DNA of 64,000 bases from JAJDAT01 sp964344185 (GTDB lineage Bacteria; Nitrospinota; Nitrospinia; Nitrospinales; JAJDAT01), in contig CAYFMN010000009.1 of NCBI GenBank assembly GCA_964344185.1, positions 1 to 64,000 on the forward strand. Reading direction: 5' to 3'. Under the pieces are notes generated by a model. That model was not told where the DNA came from. It made no database searches and saw only the letters and a program-made list of their open reading frames with translations. Within the stretch, counting starts at the first letter, position 1. Each line of letters starts with the position of its first letter. A program made the position numbers and the translations under genes. Shown in pieces: positions 34,772-43,870 of this stretch.

Positions 34772-35299
34772 ATGAAAATTGACTTTTCTCATATTAAATA
34801 TGGAGTAGCCCTTGCACTAATTGCTATTTTATTTGGCGGTTCGCTAGGACTATCTTTTGGTTGTTGCGAACATTCGCTAAAAGACTATTTGAAACATGAA
34901 GCGACTGGAGCTTTGGAGACTAAGTACGGAGGAGATCAAGCAAAGGCTGATAAAGTGACAAAAAAATCCTGGGTTTATTATAAACGAGCGCATTTGCATT
35001 CCCAAACGATGGGAGCAATTGCAATCGTTTTTTCATTAATTGTCGCCTGGTTAGGTTTTGCACCCAAAATACAAATGGGCGTATCAGTTTTAAGTGGATT
35101 TGGAAGTTTAGGTTATGGAATATTTTGGTTGTTAGCCGGGGCGTTAGCCCCTGGCATGGGATCTACTGGGGCTGCTAAAGAGGCTGTGGGGCTTATTGCT
35201 CAAGTTTCTGGGGCCAGTTTTTTTGTTTCTGGGTTAGTTGTTTTTGGTTTTGTAATCTACAAACTAATCTTATCCCCTTCGAAACAAATAGAATCGTAA
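34772..35299 (+). CDS. Unknown four-helix membrane protein
   Basis: The 175-residue protein has about four transmembrane helices (about 10-30, 76-94, 100-122, 138-162). A soluble loop (about 32-70, KDYLKHEATGAL) follows a GCC motif, and the second helix is preceded by RAHLHSQTMG. I do not recognise the family. The His/Gly-rich helix entry and the CC pair could bind a metal, but this is a guess from composition. It lies between the BON lipoprotein and a divergent cNMP-binding gene, and ATG 34772 follows TGGAGCGTTC. Confidence 0.7.
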   Translation: MKIDFSHIKYGVALALIAILFGGSLGLSFGCCEHSLKDYLKHEATGALETKYGGDQAKADKVTKKSWVYYKRAHLHSQTMGAIAIVFSLIVAWLGFAPKIQMGVSVLSGFGSLGYGIFWLLAGALAPGMGSTGAAKEAVGLIAQVSGASFFVSGLVVFGFVIYKLILSPSKQIES

Positions 35300-35331
35300 T
35301 ACGGATTTACCAAATGAATTCATAAGCAAAC

Positions 35332-35793
35332 CTACAGAGCGGTACGATTCAATAGTTCCGTATATTTATTATTAACGGTTTCAAACCGTTTAAGCACGAC
35401 TTTAAGAAGTTGATCTTTAAATTTAACTTGTAATTTAAAGTCCATTCCTTCTAAAGTCTCAAGCTTCATTCCCATAAGGATAGTTGAAGTATCGGCAACG
35501 GCGTTAGAGGTTCGTTTGCCTTTTCTAAGCAAGGACATCTCTCCAAAAACTGCTCCCTGGTTCAATTTGGTGAGCGTAACTTCTTTGTCCGGCATTGTTT
35601 TAGTAATTAAAACCGATCCCCTTAAAATAATGTAAAGCGCCTGGTCGGTATCCCCCTCTTCAATTATTCTTTGGTTTTCTTCGTACTTAAAAAAAAGATT
35701 TTGTTTGGAAGCAAGATCTTGCAACTCTTTTTCCTTAAAGTTTGCAAAAAAAGGAACCCCTTCCAACCATCTTACAATATTTGTAGTATCCAT
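35332..35793 (-). CDS. Small cyclic-nucleotide-binding-domain protein, copy 1
   Basis: The 153-residue protein is a lone cNMP-binding beta-barrel with the cassette FGEMSLLRKGKRTSNAV and a helical C-terminus (FKDQLLKVVLKRFETVNNKYTEL). It has no effector domain and no HTH. ATG 35793 follows AGGAGGAAA. Two further paralogues lie at 35992 and 53882, sharing the start V.WLEG.PFF and the RKGKRTS block. The Arg in RT/RTS suits phosphate contact, but cAMP, cGMP or another ligand is open. Possibly a soluble regulator of a partner protein. Confidence 0.8.
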   Translation of the reverse strand: MDTTNIVRWLEGVPFFANFKEKELQDLASKQNLFFKYEENQRIIEEGDTDQALYIILRGSVLITKTMPDKEVTLTKLNQGAVFGEMSLLRKGKRTSNAVADTSTILMGMKLETLEGMDFKLQVKFKDQLLKVVLKRFETVNNKYTELLNRTAL

Positions 35794-35991
35794 AGTTTCC
35801 TCCTAAGACAACGAGTCTATTGGGCTTTTGAAACTTGAGATGTCAGCAAAAGAATAACATCGTTTAATTGGAAGCTCTTTAAAATATTTTGAAGCGCTAA
35901 TTTAAACTTTTTTCTGTTTTGCAATTAGAAAAAAGTCTAATCTAAATCAATTACATATATTTTTCTAGACAAAACCTAACAGCGGGGAGTT

Positions 35992-36459
35992 TTATTGCTT
36001 TGAAGATACTTTACAAAGCGCTTCAACATGTTTGTTGTCGATAACCTCAAATCGTTTAAGGACAACCTTAAGGAGTTGGTCTCTAAATTTGTTTTGAAGA
36101 TGTATATTCCAATCATCCATATGCTTGGGTTTGATTGTCATGGTGATGCTCATTGTTTCAGCAGTGACGGTGGAAGTTCTTTTTCCTTTTCGAAGAATCG
36201 ACAGCTCGCCAAAAACTGCGCCTTCTTTAAGCTTATTAATTAGAACCTCTCTACCCTGCGCTGTCTTGGTTATACGAACAGCCCCTTTCAATAAAACATG
36301 AAATGATACATCTGTTTGCCCTTCTTCTATTATTTTGTCGCCTTCGTCATATTTGTAAAAATATCCTTGATTGGAAGCTAACGTTTCCAACTCATTTTTA
36401 TTAAAAGGAGAAAAAAAAGGAATCGCTTGCATCCAATGCATAATCGTAGCTGTTTCCAT
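35992..36459 (-). CDS. Small cyclic-nucleotide-binding-domain protein, copy 2
   Basis: The 155-residue paralogue of the 35332 gene has FGELSILRKGKRTSTVT in the cassette and the same tail (FRDQLLKVVLKRFEVIDNKH). I chose ATG 36459 because the product then begins METATIMHWMQAIPFF, in line with its paralogues; an in-frame extension to 36489 adds 10 unrelated residues. It is in tandem with copy 1 and separated from it by about 200 bases, so duplication in place is likely. Function unknown. Confidence 0.8.
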   Translation of the reverse strand: METATIMHWMQAIPFFSPFNKNELETLASNQGYFYKYDEGDKIIEEGQTDVSFHVLLKGAVRITKTAQGREVLINKLKEGAVFGELSILRKGKRTSTVTAETMSITMTIKPKHMDDWNIHLQNKFRDQLLKVVLKRFEVIDNKHVEALCKVSSKQ

Positions 36460-36514
36460 TAACTCGTCTCTCAAATAATAAAAAACCAAATAATTAATCT
36501 AGCTAATAAACTGT

Positions 36515-37153
36515 CTAAACTGACCAATCTACTTTTAATTCCTGGACGCCCTTCCCTTTGCTTTTATATTTCACATAACCATTATTTTTACCAAACAGAA
36601 ATAAATCGCGCGTAATTTCGACATCCTTCATACAATATTCTTCAATAAGATCCATTTTACCTTCTTTATACCATTGCAACGCTAACAAACCATCCGCGCT
36701 TTTTTCCGCGCCAAAGCTTTCCTGGGCCAAATGGTTTAAACTCAAACGAAACCCTAAACGCTTTTTAATATCAATTAACATATCAAAAGTATTAATTTCA
36801 TTGAGATCTACTTTTGAGTATGGTTGTAAAACTGAATAATCAAAACCAATTACATTAAATCCCACAACAAGATCCGCAGATTTCAATTTTTCGACGAGCT
36901 TTTCGGCGTCTTTTTCCCAATAAGAAATATATTTTTCCTCTAAACTATCCCAAACGACACCAACCGATAATTTCATAAGGTGGCTATTGCCCCAACCTCC
37001 TACTTCATCGGCGCCTTTTTGGGTTTCTAAGTCAAAATAAACAACCCTAGGACATTTTTTCTCAGGCTTTTGCGTAGCTTCCTGCTTGGTATCTTCTAGT
37101 TTCGGTTTAGCCGTGGTATCTGGCTCAGCAAATAAATCAAATTGTTCTGACAT
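36515..37153 (-). CDS. DEDDy-type 3'-5' exonuclease-like (YprB RNase H fold)
   Basis: The 212-residue protein has RNase H-like exonuclease motifs: Exo I FDLET (about 40-44), Exo II GFNVIGFDYSVL, and Exo III YCMKDVEITRDL with the Tyr of the DEDDy class. N-terminal residues 1-33 are hydrophilic and Lys/Glu-rich. This resembles the YprB/predicted RNase H-like group often found fused to or near helicases. Substrate (DNA or RNA) cannot be told. It starts at ATG 37153 and lies just upstream of the cNMP-binding tandem. Confidence 0.85.
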   Translation of the reverse strand: MSEQFDLFAEPDTTAKPKLEDTKQEATQKPEKKCPRVVYFDLETQKGADEVGGWGNSHLMKLSVGVVWDSLEEKYISYWEKDAEKLVEKLKSADLVVGFNVIGFDYSVLQPYSKVDLNEINTFDMLIDIKKRLGFRLSLNHLAQESFGAEKSADGLLALQWYKEGKMDLIEEYCMKDVEITRDLFLFGKNNGYVKYKSKGKGVQELKVDWSV

Positions 37154-37317
37154 GAGAGGCGTCTTTAAAAAAATTTAAAAATGTCTTTATACACCACAAT
37201 AGATTTTTTTTCGACAAGTTTTATAAAGCCTTATGAATAAAAGAGTATCTATTAAAATATTAAATTTCTCATTCTCCTTAATATTAAGGGGATATCTAAT
37301 AATTGTTATTTTTATAA

Positions 37318-37369
37318 AGTTGTTGGTCTGGTCCTTCACTTTAAGGACCAAGCCCCTCACAAATCTGAA
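37318..37369. repeat. REP-like dispersed hairpin repeat, copy C (partial)
   Basis: This fragment contains TGGTCCTT and AAGGACCA as a perfect 8-bp hairpin, then a 3' end that agrees with copy B at about 27 of 31 positions, ending AAATCTGAAT. The outer ends seen in copies A and B are missing. Confidence 0.6.
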
Positions 37370-37744
37370 TAAACCAAACTTTTTCTTCTTAATCTTCACC
37401 AAATCACCAAATAACTCTCAAAACTCATTGAGAGAAAATTAGAAAAAACTGTAATCCTTTTTAAGTTATTTTGGCTTTGTATTTGCATTTTTAAATTTGC
37501 AATAAGCGCAGGCTTTTCTGGGCCTTCAACAAAATCAAATAACTCTTTATTAATAAAATAGTTAGCAATCACTACTAAATAATTTAATGCTAATACTAAT
37601 TGTTGGTTGGCGGAAAAATTTTCCGATCTAATGAAATACCAATTATATAAACTAAAAAACGCTAAAGTTACTATTTTCAAGGGTCGATAGAGTATTTAGA
37701 GAGCGACTTGTAATATTCAATCGGCGCAAAATTGAGGGAATACC
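37370..37744. other. Non-coding stretch upstream of fliD
   Basis: An open frame of 94 codons on the minus strand (37396-37680) has only a TTG start and no family features. I do not count it as a gene. The fliD promoter candidate lies at its end. Confidence 0.4.
37663..37690 (+). promoter_or_regulatory. Sigma-28 (FliA)-like promoter for fliD-fliS
   Basis: TAAAGTTA (37663-37670), 12 bases, and GTCGATAG (37683-37690) match the enterobacterial sigma-28 pattern TAAAGTTT-N11-GCCGATAA closely. It lies 55 bases upstream of fliD, a late flagellar gene, which fits. Confidence 0.65.
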
Positions 37745-39367
37745 ATGGCAGAAGCAGCGATTAATGGCTTAAACTCCGGATTAGATACAGCGTCAATTAT
37801 TGACGGCTTGGTTGCTTTAAACCGCCGTCCAATTGATGTCACGATTGCCAAACGAGATCTGGAGATAGAAAAACTGGCTTCATTTGAAGATTTGAAGTCG
37901 CGTTTACTTACTTTCAAAAGCCAGGTCGGAGAAATAAATACAGAAAGCGAGTTTTTATCTATCGCCGGCTCATTTTCAAATAATTCCTCGTCTTCTACCA
38001 ATACAGTTGTCAATGTAACCACTACCTCAACGGCCTCTTCTGGAACATTCTCATTTACGGTCAATCAATTAGCGCAAGAGGGGAAAATTACCTCTGGAGG
38101 ATTTTCCTCCATTACTGATGAAATTGCGCAAGGCACTTTCCAAATCACAGTTGGAAGCGAAACAAGATTAATTGAAATAAACGAAACAAATAACACAGTA
38201 GACGGCCTTCGATTAGCGATAAACAACTCCGGCATAAGCGCGAATGCAACCTTTTTAAACGATGGAGACAGCTCTAATCCGATTCGCCTAGTAATATCTG
38301 GCACTAAAACAGGCTCAGATAATGCTGTTTCTGCACAGCTATTTCATTCTGTTATTGGCGGAGGCCAAATTAACGCTTTACCTTTTACAGAAACTCAAAC
38401 CGCACAAGACGCGATTATAGTTGTGGATGGAGTGCAGGCTGTAAAATCCTCTAATACCATAACGGACGTTATTACCGGAGCCACTTTAAATCTTCAATCG
38501 GCAGGCTCTGGAATCATCACTTTACAAACCGACGCTCAGGCAATTACAGATAAAATAGGCGCTTTTGTAGAAGGTTATAACGATCTTATGGCCTTCTTGA
38601 ATTCTGAATTATTTTTCGATCCTGACACTAATTTTACCGGAACTTTATTTGGCAACTACACGACTCAAAATCTTCAGTCTACTTTAAGAAACGTAATCAG
38701 TAGCGCTGTCGAGGGAGTGACCGGCAGTTTCCAATATCTATCTCAAGTTGGAATCACTACTCAAGAAGACGGTCTCCTTTTGCTAGATGAAGGAGAATTT
38801 AAAGATTCTTTAAACCAAGATATCGGTAACGTTTCACAGCTATTTTCTAGTCAAGGCATAACAACAAACTCCAACGTTACCTTCATCGGAGCTACTGACG
38901 ACACGGTTGCCGGAACCTATGACCTAAGAGTGCTTAATGGGGTTCCACAATTGAGTAAAACAGGTGAAAACAACTATACGGATGCTACGGGATCGGGTAA
39001 TTTCTTTGCAGGCGCCGCCGGCACCGATGCGGAAGGTCTTAATTTTAGAATTGCCACATTAGCGGATGGGGATTATGGAACAATTACTTTCGCCGCAGGC
39101 GTTGCCGAAACTTTAAACCGGGAACTTGCCGATCTTACTGACGCCTCCCGAGCCGGCCCTCTTGTTGCGGAAATTGATACAGTCACAAACACGATTGAAG
39201 ATTTTGACGAAACTATCACAGATCAGGAAGAAAGAATCGAATTATTTGAAGAAAACCTCAAAGCTCGGTTTTCTAACCTGGAAGTTGTGATTGGACGATT
39301 GAATTCTCAAAGAGACGCTTTTAACGGCGCCTTAGCGGGTATTCAAAGCGCTTTTGAACCAAGATAA
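37745..39367 (+). CDS. fliD: Flagellar hook-associated protein 2 (filament cap)
   Basis: The 540-residue cap protein has the FliD N-terminus (INGLNSGLDTASIIDGLVALNRRP, about 6-29). It has central domains rich in Ser/Thr and Gly, and a C-terminal helical coiled segment (EERIELFEENLKARFSNLEVVIGRLNSQ) that forms the D0/D1 leg. FliD caps the filament and folds exported flagellin. It is preceded by a sigma-28-like promoter and followed 16 bases later by fliS. No flagellin gene is in the window. Confidence 0.95.
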   Translation: MAEAAINGLNSGLDTASIIDGLVALNRRPIDVTIAKRDLEIEKLASFEDLKSRLLTFKSQVGEINTESEFLSIAGSFSNNSSSSTNTVVNVTTTSTASSGTFSFTVNQLAQEGKITSGGFSSITDEIAQGTFQITVGSETRLIEINETNNTVDGLRLAINNSGISANATFLNDGDSSNPIRLVISGTKTGSDNAVSAQLFHSVIGGGQINALPFTETQTAQDAIIVVDGVQAVKSSNTITDVITGATLNLQSAGSGIITLQTDAQAITDKIGAFVEGYNDLMAFLNSELFFDPDTNFTGTLFGNYTTQNLQSTLRNVISSAVEGVTGSFQYLSQVGITTQEDGLLLLDEGEFKDSLNQDIGNVSQLFSSQGITTNSNVTFIGATDDTVAGTYDLRVLNGVPQLSKTGENNYTDATGSGNFFAGAAGTDAEGLNFRIATLADGDYGTITFAAGVAETLNRELADLTDASRAGPLVAEIDTVTNTIEDFDETITDQEERIELFEENLKARFSNLEVVIGRLNSQRDAFNGALAGIQSAFEPR

Positions 39368-39383
39368 TTAAGGAGTTAATGGA

Positions 39384-39821
39384 ATGATTTTGGGAGCTGC
39401 AAGACACTACAAACAATACCAGCAAAATGATATTTCTACTTCAAGCCAAGGTCAGCTCATTTTAATGATGTATGAAGGCGCAATAAAAAACACTTCGATG
39501 GCTATTGACTGCATCGATCAAAAAGATATTCCTGGAAAAGGACTGCATATACGAAAGACTCATGACATCATCAACGAATTATCTCTTGCGTTAGATATGG
39601 AAAAAGGCGGAGACGTTTCTAAACGGCTAGAAAGGTTATACCAATTTATACTTAGCCAACTCACGTTAGCCAATATCAAGTCTGAAACCAAAATTTTAAA
39701 ATCAGTTTTAGAAATTTTAAATACTCTGCTTAGCGCTTGGACAGAAGTCATTAACAAACAAAAAATTGAAGAACCCGCTCCTCCCGAGCAAGCCTTAAAA
39801 AGAATCGCTTCGAAATGTTAA
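39384..39821 (+). CDS. fliS: Flagellar export chaperone FliS
   Basis: The 145-residue four-helix protein has YKQYQQNDISTSSQGQLILMMYEGAI near the N-terminus and a helix KRLERLYQFILSQLTLANI. Both are typical of FliS, which binds flagellin C-termini before export. ATG 39384 follows TTAAGGAGTTAATGGA. It pairs with fliD in one operon. The tail EEPAPPEQALKRI is unconserved. Confidence 0.94.
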   Translation: MILGAARHYKQYQQNDISTSSQGQLILMMYEGAIKNTSMAIDCIDQKDIPGKGLHIRKTHDIINELSLALDMEKGGDVSKRLERLYQFILSQLTLANIKSETKILKSVLEILNTLLSAWTEVINKQKIEEPAPPEQALKRIASKC

Positions 39822-40189
39822 AAAAATAGAAACAAATCCATGTCCCCATACACTTTATTCCAAAGTTATTCAAAGTCTATTACCTTGTCTCACACCAACC
39901 TGTAATCTTTTCGCTTTACAATATTAAGCGTTGTTTTCGTATTCCCAATAACGCTGACTTCCTTTAACAAACCAACGCTCTATCCTATTGAGCTGCAAAT
40001 CCTACCACTCCCTTTGACATAACGCCAAACATATGATAAAACACAGCAATTTTCTTAAATTGAACCGTTCTGGAAGCTCTCTTTAGATCAGCTAATTTAA
40101 AGAATTTACCGCTCAATGTCTTAAAGAAGTTTTGTTTTTTTCGGTATTTTACTATTGAGGCTCCCAGCAAACCAACCGCCAGGAAAAAC
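39822..40189. other. Gap with a tRNA-like D-arm fragment
   Basis: No gene is visible. On the minus strand GCTC (39990-39993 read) and GAGC enclose AATAGGATA as in the D-arm of tRNA-Arg-like genes, with GTTGGTTTG following. No paired anticodon stem, no T-arm (GGTTCAAATCC-like) and no matching acceptor are found. Confidence 0.35.
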
Positions 40190-41350
40190 ATGAAAATTCA
40201 CGAATACCAGGCAAAAGAATTACTCAGAAAATACAATGTGCCCGTTCCAAACGGCGTATTGGTAGACGACAAATCCCAAGCTGCGGCAGCCGCGAAAAAA
40301 CTTGGCACTATTGTAACGGTTGTTAAAGCTCAAATTCATGCGGGAGGTAGAGGAAAAGGCGGCGGTGTAAAGCTGGCTAAAAGTCCTGAAGAAGCCGAAA
40401 CTCACGCTGGAAAAATTCTTGGAATGACTTTAGTCACTCCTCAAACAGGCTCTGAAGGCATGTTAGTCAAGAAAGTATTAATTGAAGAAGGAATGGACAT
40501 CGTTCAAGAGCTATACTTGAGTATGGTTATTGACCGGGAAATCAGTCGCCCCTTGATTATTGCCAGCGCGGCAGGCGGAATGGAAATTGAGGAAGTTGCC
40601 GAAGCCACTCCAGAAAAGATAATTAAGGAACCCATTGATCCTATTGAAGGCGTTCAACCTTATTTAGCTCGTAAAATATGCTTTGCTCTGGGCTTGAGTA
40701 AAGAAGCCATGAAACAAGCGATTCCATTTATCGTTAATTTGTATAAAGCGTTTCAAAGCGAAGACTGCGACATGCTAGAAATTAATCCGTTAGTGGTCAC
40801 TCGCGACCATCGGGTATTAGCCTTGGACGCTAAAGTCAATATTGACGACAACGCCCTTGGACGACACCCCGCTACGGTAGAATATCGAGACCTAGACGAA
40901 GAAGACCCAACCGAGGTAGAAGCGGGTAAATACAACTTAAATTTTATTAAGTTAGACGGAAATATTGGTTGTATGGTTAATGGAGCCGGTCTTGCAATGG
41001 CAACTATGGATATTATCAAGCATTCGGGCGGCGAGCCCGCCAACTTTTTGGACGTGGGCGGCGGGGCTAACGAAGAAATGATAGAAAACGCATTTCGAAT
41101 ATTACTTGCAGATCCTAATGTAAAAGCGATATTCATCAACATTTTCGGCGGAATCCTTCGTTGCGATATCTTGGCTACCGGCGTTGTCAACGCGTCCAGG
41201 AAATTGGATGTTGACGTTCCAATTGTCGTTCGTATGGAAGGCACAAACATGGAAGAAGGACATCGCATCTTAAGAGAATCCGGGTTGAATTTCGTAGTTG
41301 GAGACGGAATGAAAGACGCGGCTAGAAAGGTGGTAAAGGCAATCAAATGA
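40190..41350 (+). CDS. sucC: Succinyl-CoA synthetase beta subunit
   Basis: The 386-residue ADP/GDP-forming subunit starts MKIHEYQAKELLRKYNVPVP. It has HAGGRGKGGGVK (about 43-54), DMLEINPL, the ATP-grasp elements and GGGANEEMIENAF. It forms the alpha-beta complex that interconverts succinyl-CoA and succinate with ATP. The sucC and sucD frames overlap by 4 bases. In the window it sits between SdhABE-like and 2-oxoacid:ferredoxin oxidoreductase genes, all steps of the same cycle segment. Confidence 0.97.
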   Translation: MKIHEYQAKELLRKYNVPVPNGVLVDDKSQAAAAAKKLGTIVTVVKAQIHAGGRGKGGGVKLAKSPEEAETHAGKILGMTLVTPQTGSEGMLVKKVLIEEGMDIVQELYLSMVIDREISRPLIIASAAGGMEIEEVAEATPEKIIKEPIDPIEGVQPYLARKICFALGLSKEAMKQAIPFIVNLYKAFQSEDCDMLEINPLVVTRDHRVLALDAKVNIDDNALGRHPATVEYRDLDEEDPTEVEAGKYNLNFIKLDGNIGCMVNGAGLAMATMDIIKHSGGEPANFLDVGGGANEEMIENAFRILLADPNVKAIFINIFGGILRCDILATGVVNASRKLDVDVPIVVRMEGTNMEEGHRILRESGLNFVVGDGMKDAARKVVKAIK

Positions 41351-42216
41351 GCATTTTAGTCGACGAAAACACAAGATTGATCGTCCAGGGAATTACTGGG
41401 CGCGAAGGTTTATTCCATGCCGAACAATGTAAAAACTATGGCACAAAGCTGGTAGGCGGCGTAACTCCTAATAAAGGTGGACAAACCGTTTTAGGCGACG
41501 TTCCCGTTTTCAATACGGTTAAAGAAGCCGCTCAAAAAACTAAAGCCAATGCCAGTATGATTTTCGTTCCTCCTGCGTTTGCGGCAGACGCTATCTTAGA
41601 AGCGGCTAACGCTGGAATTGAACTGATCATTTGTATCGCCGAAGGTATCCCAGTTCACGATATGGTTACGGTTTATCGCGGTTTGCAAAACTCCGGATCC
41701 AGGTTGGTCGGCCCCAACTGCCCAGGCGTAATTTCCCCCGGTAAATGTAAAATTGGAATTATGCCGGCCCATATCCACAAGAAAGGAAATGTCGGAATCA
41801 TTTCCAGAAGCGGTACTCTTACCTACGAAACCGTTGGTCAGTTAACAGCTTTAGGAATTGGCCAATCCACCTGTGTCGGGATTGGCGGGGATCCGATTAT
41901 CGGGTCACGGTATATTGATATTCTAGAACTTTTCCAAAAGGACAGAGGTACCAAAGCTATTTGTATGATTGGAGAAATTGGCGGTTCGGCTGAAGAAGAA
42001 GCCGCTTATTTCATTAAGAAGAATGTCACCAAACCTGTCGTAGGCTTTATTGCCGGTCAAACGGCTCCTCCAGGTCGCCGTATGGGTCATGCAGGCGCTA
42101 TTATATCCGGCGGACAAGGCACGGCGGAAAGTAAAATGAAAGTGATGAAGAAATGCGGAATCAAGGTTTGTAAAAGCCCGGCAGATTTAGGTAAAACCAT
42201 CGCTAAGTGCCTGTAG
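41347..42216 (+). CDS. sucD: Succinyl-CoA synthetase alpha subunit
   Basis: The 289-residue alpha subunit has GITGREGLFHAEQCKNYG (CoA-binding) at the N-terminus, VGPNCPGVI, SRSGTLTYE and the phospho-His loop RRMGHAGAIISGG near residue 244. The last His is the phosphorylated residue. The 4-base overlap with sucC indicates coupling. A strong terminator follows at 42234-42270. Confidence 0.97.
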   Translation: MSILVDENTRLIVQGITGREGLFHAEQCKNYGTKLVGGVTPNKGGQTVLGDVPVFNTVKEAAQKTKANASMIFVPPAFAADAILEAANAGIELIICIAEGIPVHDMVTVYRGLQNSGSRLVGPNCPGVISPGKCKIGIMPAHIHKKGNVGIISRSGTLTYETVGQLTALGIGQSTCVGIGGDPIIGSRYIDILELFQKDRGTKAICMIGEIGGSAEEEAAYFIKKNVTKPVVGFIAGQTAPPGRRMGHAGAIISGGQGTAESKMKVMKKCGIKVCKSPADLGKTIAKCL

Positions 42217-42233
42217 GCTATAAAACTAATTTT

Positions 42234-42270
42234 AAAAGGCGTTTCCCTTTTTGTTGGAAACGCCTTTTTT
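42234..42270. terminator. Terminator after sucD
   Basis: GGCGTTTCC (42238-42246) and GGAAACGCC (42256-42264) pair perfectly, with AAAA before and TTTTTT after. It can act in both directions, but the next gene ends 100 bases away. Confidence 0.9.
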
Positions 42271-42370
42271 ATTATCTAACCATCCCCATATAGATTTATC
42301 GGCATATAAAAAATTTTAGACTGACTTTTTTCTGTTTCAAGTCTCTCTATTTTTTGGTCCGGTTAACAAC

Positions 42371-42808
42371 CTAGTCTTCATTTTTCCGAAAATCCAAATT
42401 TGTAAGACGATTATGGTAAGCCAATTCATCAAATCCCCTATCCTTCCGGAAATTATCAAAATAAATATCCGCATATTCTTTAATGATTGCATGTAAAGCT
42501 TCATGTGGGTCCATGCCTGCTTCCTCAAGCCGGTTTTTGGTCTCTAAAACAAAGGGAGGACTTTCCATAACTATTTGGCGGTCAACTCTCACATGCAAAA
42601 CTGTATGAACAAAAGGATTTACAATTTTACCGTCCACTTCTTGCGGGTAACACGCTAACTCGCCCATTTCCCACAATTCGTCGTACTCTGGATGCATATC
42701 CATTACTAAGTCTATTCTTTCGTCCATCTCATCAATCTCTTTTTCTTCCCTTCTTAACTCAGCAACTCGAAGTATTCTCTTTTGAGATTCTTTATCGAAT
42801 GAAATCAT
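42371..42808 (-). CDS. DUF1841-like protein
   Basis: The 145-residue soluble protein is rich in acidic residues. Its NPFVHTVLHVRVDRQI and DPHEALHAII segments resemble DUF1841 (NPFLH..LH..., PHEA.H). Three His-rich stretches (HTVLHVR, DPHEALH) hint at metal binding, a guess. ATG 42808. It may form an operon with the 94-residue gene upstream (83-base gap). Function unknown. Confidence 0.65.
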   Translation of the reverse strand: MISFDKESQKRILRVAELRREEKEIDEMDERIDLVMDMHPEYDELWEMGELACYPQEVDGKIVNPFVHTVLHVRVDRQIVMESPPFVLETKNRLEEAGMDPHEALHAIIKEYADIYFDNFRKDRGFDELAYHNRLTNLDFRKNED

Positions 42809-42891
42809 ATTTATCCTAAATAAAACAACCTAATGCATTATATTGGTATATTGGCGCTTTCCGGAGCAATAATTGGAGAATCAAGCACAAC

Positions 42892-43176
42892 TTATGGAGT
42901 TTCCGTAAAGTGTGTTTTTCGCTCCTTGTTTCCACCTCCATATACCATAAAAACTCTTTTGCCCTGCCGAACATGATATTTTGCCCAGGCAGGCGATTTA
43001 CCCTCATAGCTAGCATCGGGATCTTCACCTTCGGCTTTTAAGAAATCAGGGTAATCCATTCCTGTATCAAAAACATCAAGTAATAAACAATCTGTGTTAA
43101 AGCCATCACCCGTGAGCTTAATCTGACTTAAAAACTTCTGAATTTCCTCAGGGTTGTTCATTTCAAGATCTTGCAT
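42892..43176 (-). CDS. Unknown 94-residue protein
   Basis: I do not recognise a family. The protein has LLLDVFDTGMDYPDFLK in the middle and a basic C-terminus with KRVFMVYGGGNKERK. No signal or membrane helix is visible. A second Met at codon 6 is an alternative start. It precedes the DUF1841-like gene on the same strand, with 83 bases between the stop and the next start. Confidence 0.55.
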   Translation of the reverse strand: MQDLEMNNPEEIQKFLSQIKLTGDGFNTDCLLLDVFDTGMDYPDFLKAEGEDPDASYEGKSPAWAKYHVRQGKRVFMVYGGGNKERKTHFTETP

Positions 43177-43343
43177 TCTTTATATCTTCCTAAAAATTTG
43201 AAAACGGTTTTAAGAAACCGTTTTGATTTAAACCTGATAATTATGGTAACCTTTTCAAGTTAAATTTTAGGCAATTTTTGCATTTAGTAAAGAGATTATC
43301 GTCAGTTTAGTTTATTTTTTCTAATCTATAAATTAGTTTTAAA

Positions 43344-43655
43344 ATGTTCACTCAAGAAAATCTTATTCTTCAAAGATCTAATCCTAGCGGGGACGGCGGC
43401 GTTCAATTCCTATATGAGGTTAATGGTTATGGAATTGCCGCAATCAGTCTTCCAATGGAAGAAATATCTCAATTACATTGGAATGTAGAAGTCATAAAAT
43501 ACACCGATGTAGGCAAATATAAGTTTGAAGTTTGTCATACCACGGAATTGGCTGATAAAACTCTAATCTTTTATAACGACAAAAAATTCAATGAATTTTT
43601 GTTAAAAGCCTTTAACTACTTTAAAGAATTGGATAAACTTGAAAAAATGCTGTAA
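43344..43655 (+). CDS. Unknown 103-residue protein
   Basis: I do not recognise a family. The small soluble protein has strand-rich segments (GGVQFLYEVNGYGIAAISLP, KYKFEVCHTTELADKTLIFY) and a C-terminal helix (NEFLLKAFNYFKELDKLEK). ATG 43344 has no strong ribosome site. It lies divergently from the 94-residue gene and 215 bases upstream of the oxidoreductase operon, so it is probably separate from both. Confidence 0.55.
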   Translation: MFTQENLILQRSNPSGDGGVQFLYEVNGYGIAAISLPMEEISQLHWNVEVIKYTDVGKYKFEVCHTTELADKTLIFYNDKKFNEFLLKAFNYFKELDKLEKML

Positions 43656-43754
43656 ATCTAGTTAGGATAATCGACTAAAATAGTATTTTTGTAAGAGGTA
43701 TGCGGCGCTAAATTATTTTTTTGAGTGATTTTCACCAAAAGATTTGAAAAAAAT

Positions 43755-43783
43755 TGTATAAATTCAAGGATTATGCTATTTTA
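43755..43783 (+). promoter_or_regulatory. Possible extended -10 promoter for the oxidoreductase operon
   Basis: TTGTAT, a 17-base spacer and TATTTT preceded by TGC (TGCTATTTT) form a weak sigma-70-like promoter, ending about 88 bases upstream of the alpha-subunit start. Only the spacing and the extended -10 support it. Confidence 0.35.
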
Positions 43784-43870
43784 CGGGCACTTAAAGTCGC
43801 AATAAATGTTTATATTTTAAACGTTTCAATTACATATAAAACCTATAATTTTTATTGAGGAGTCACCCTA

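Noticed and set aside
37396..37680. 94-codon minus-strand frame near fliD
   Set aside because: It has only a TTG start, no homologous features, and spans the sigma-28-like promoter region.
39985..40191. 68-codon minus-strand frame upstream of sucC
   Set aside because: It overlaps the sucC start and the tRNA-like fragment, with no family features.
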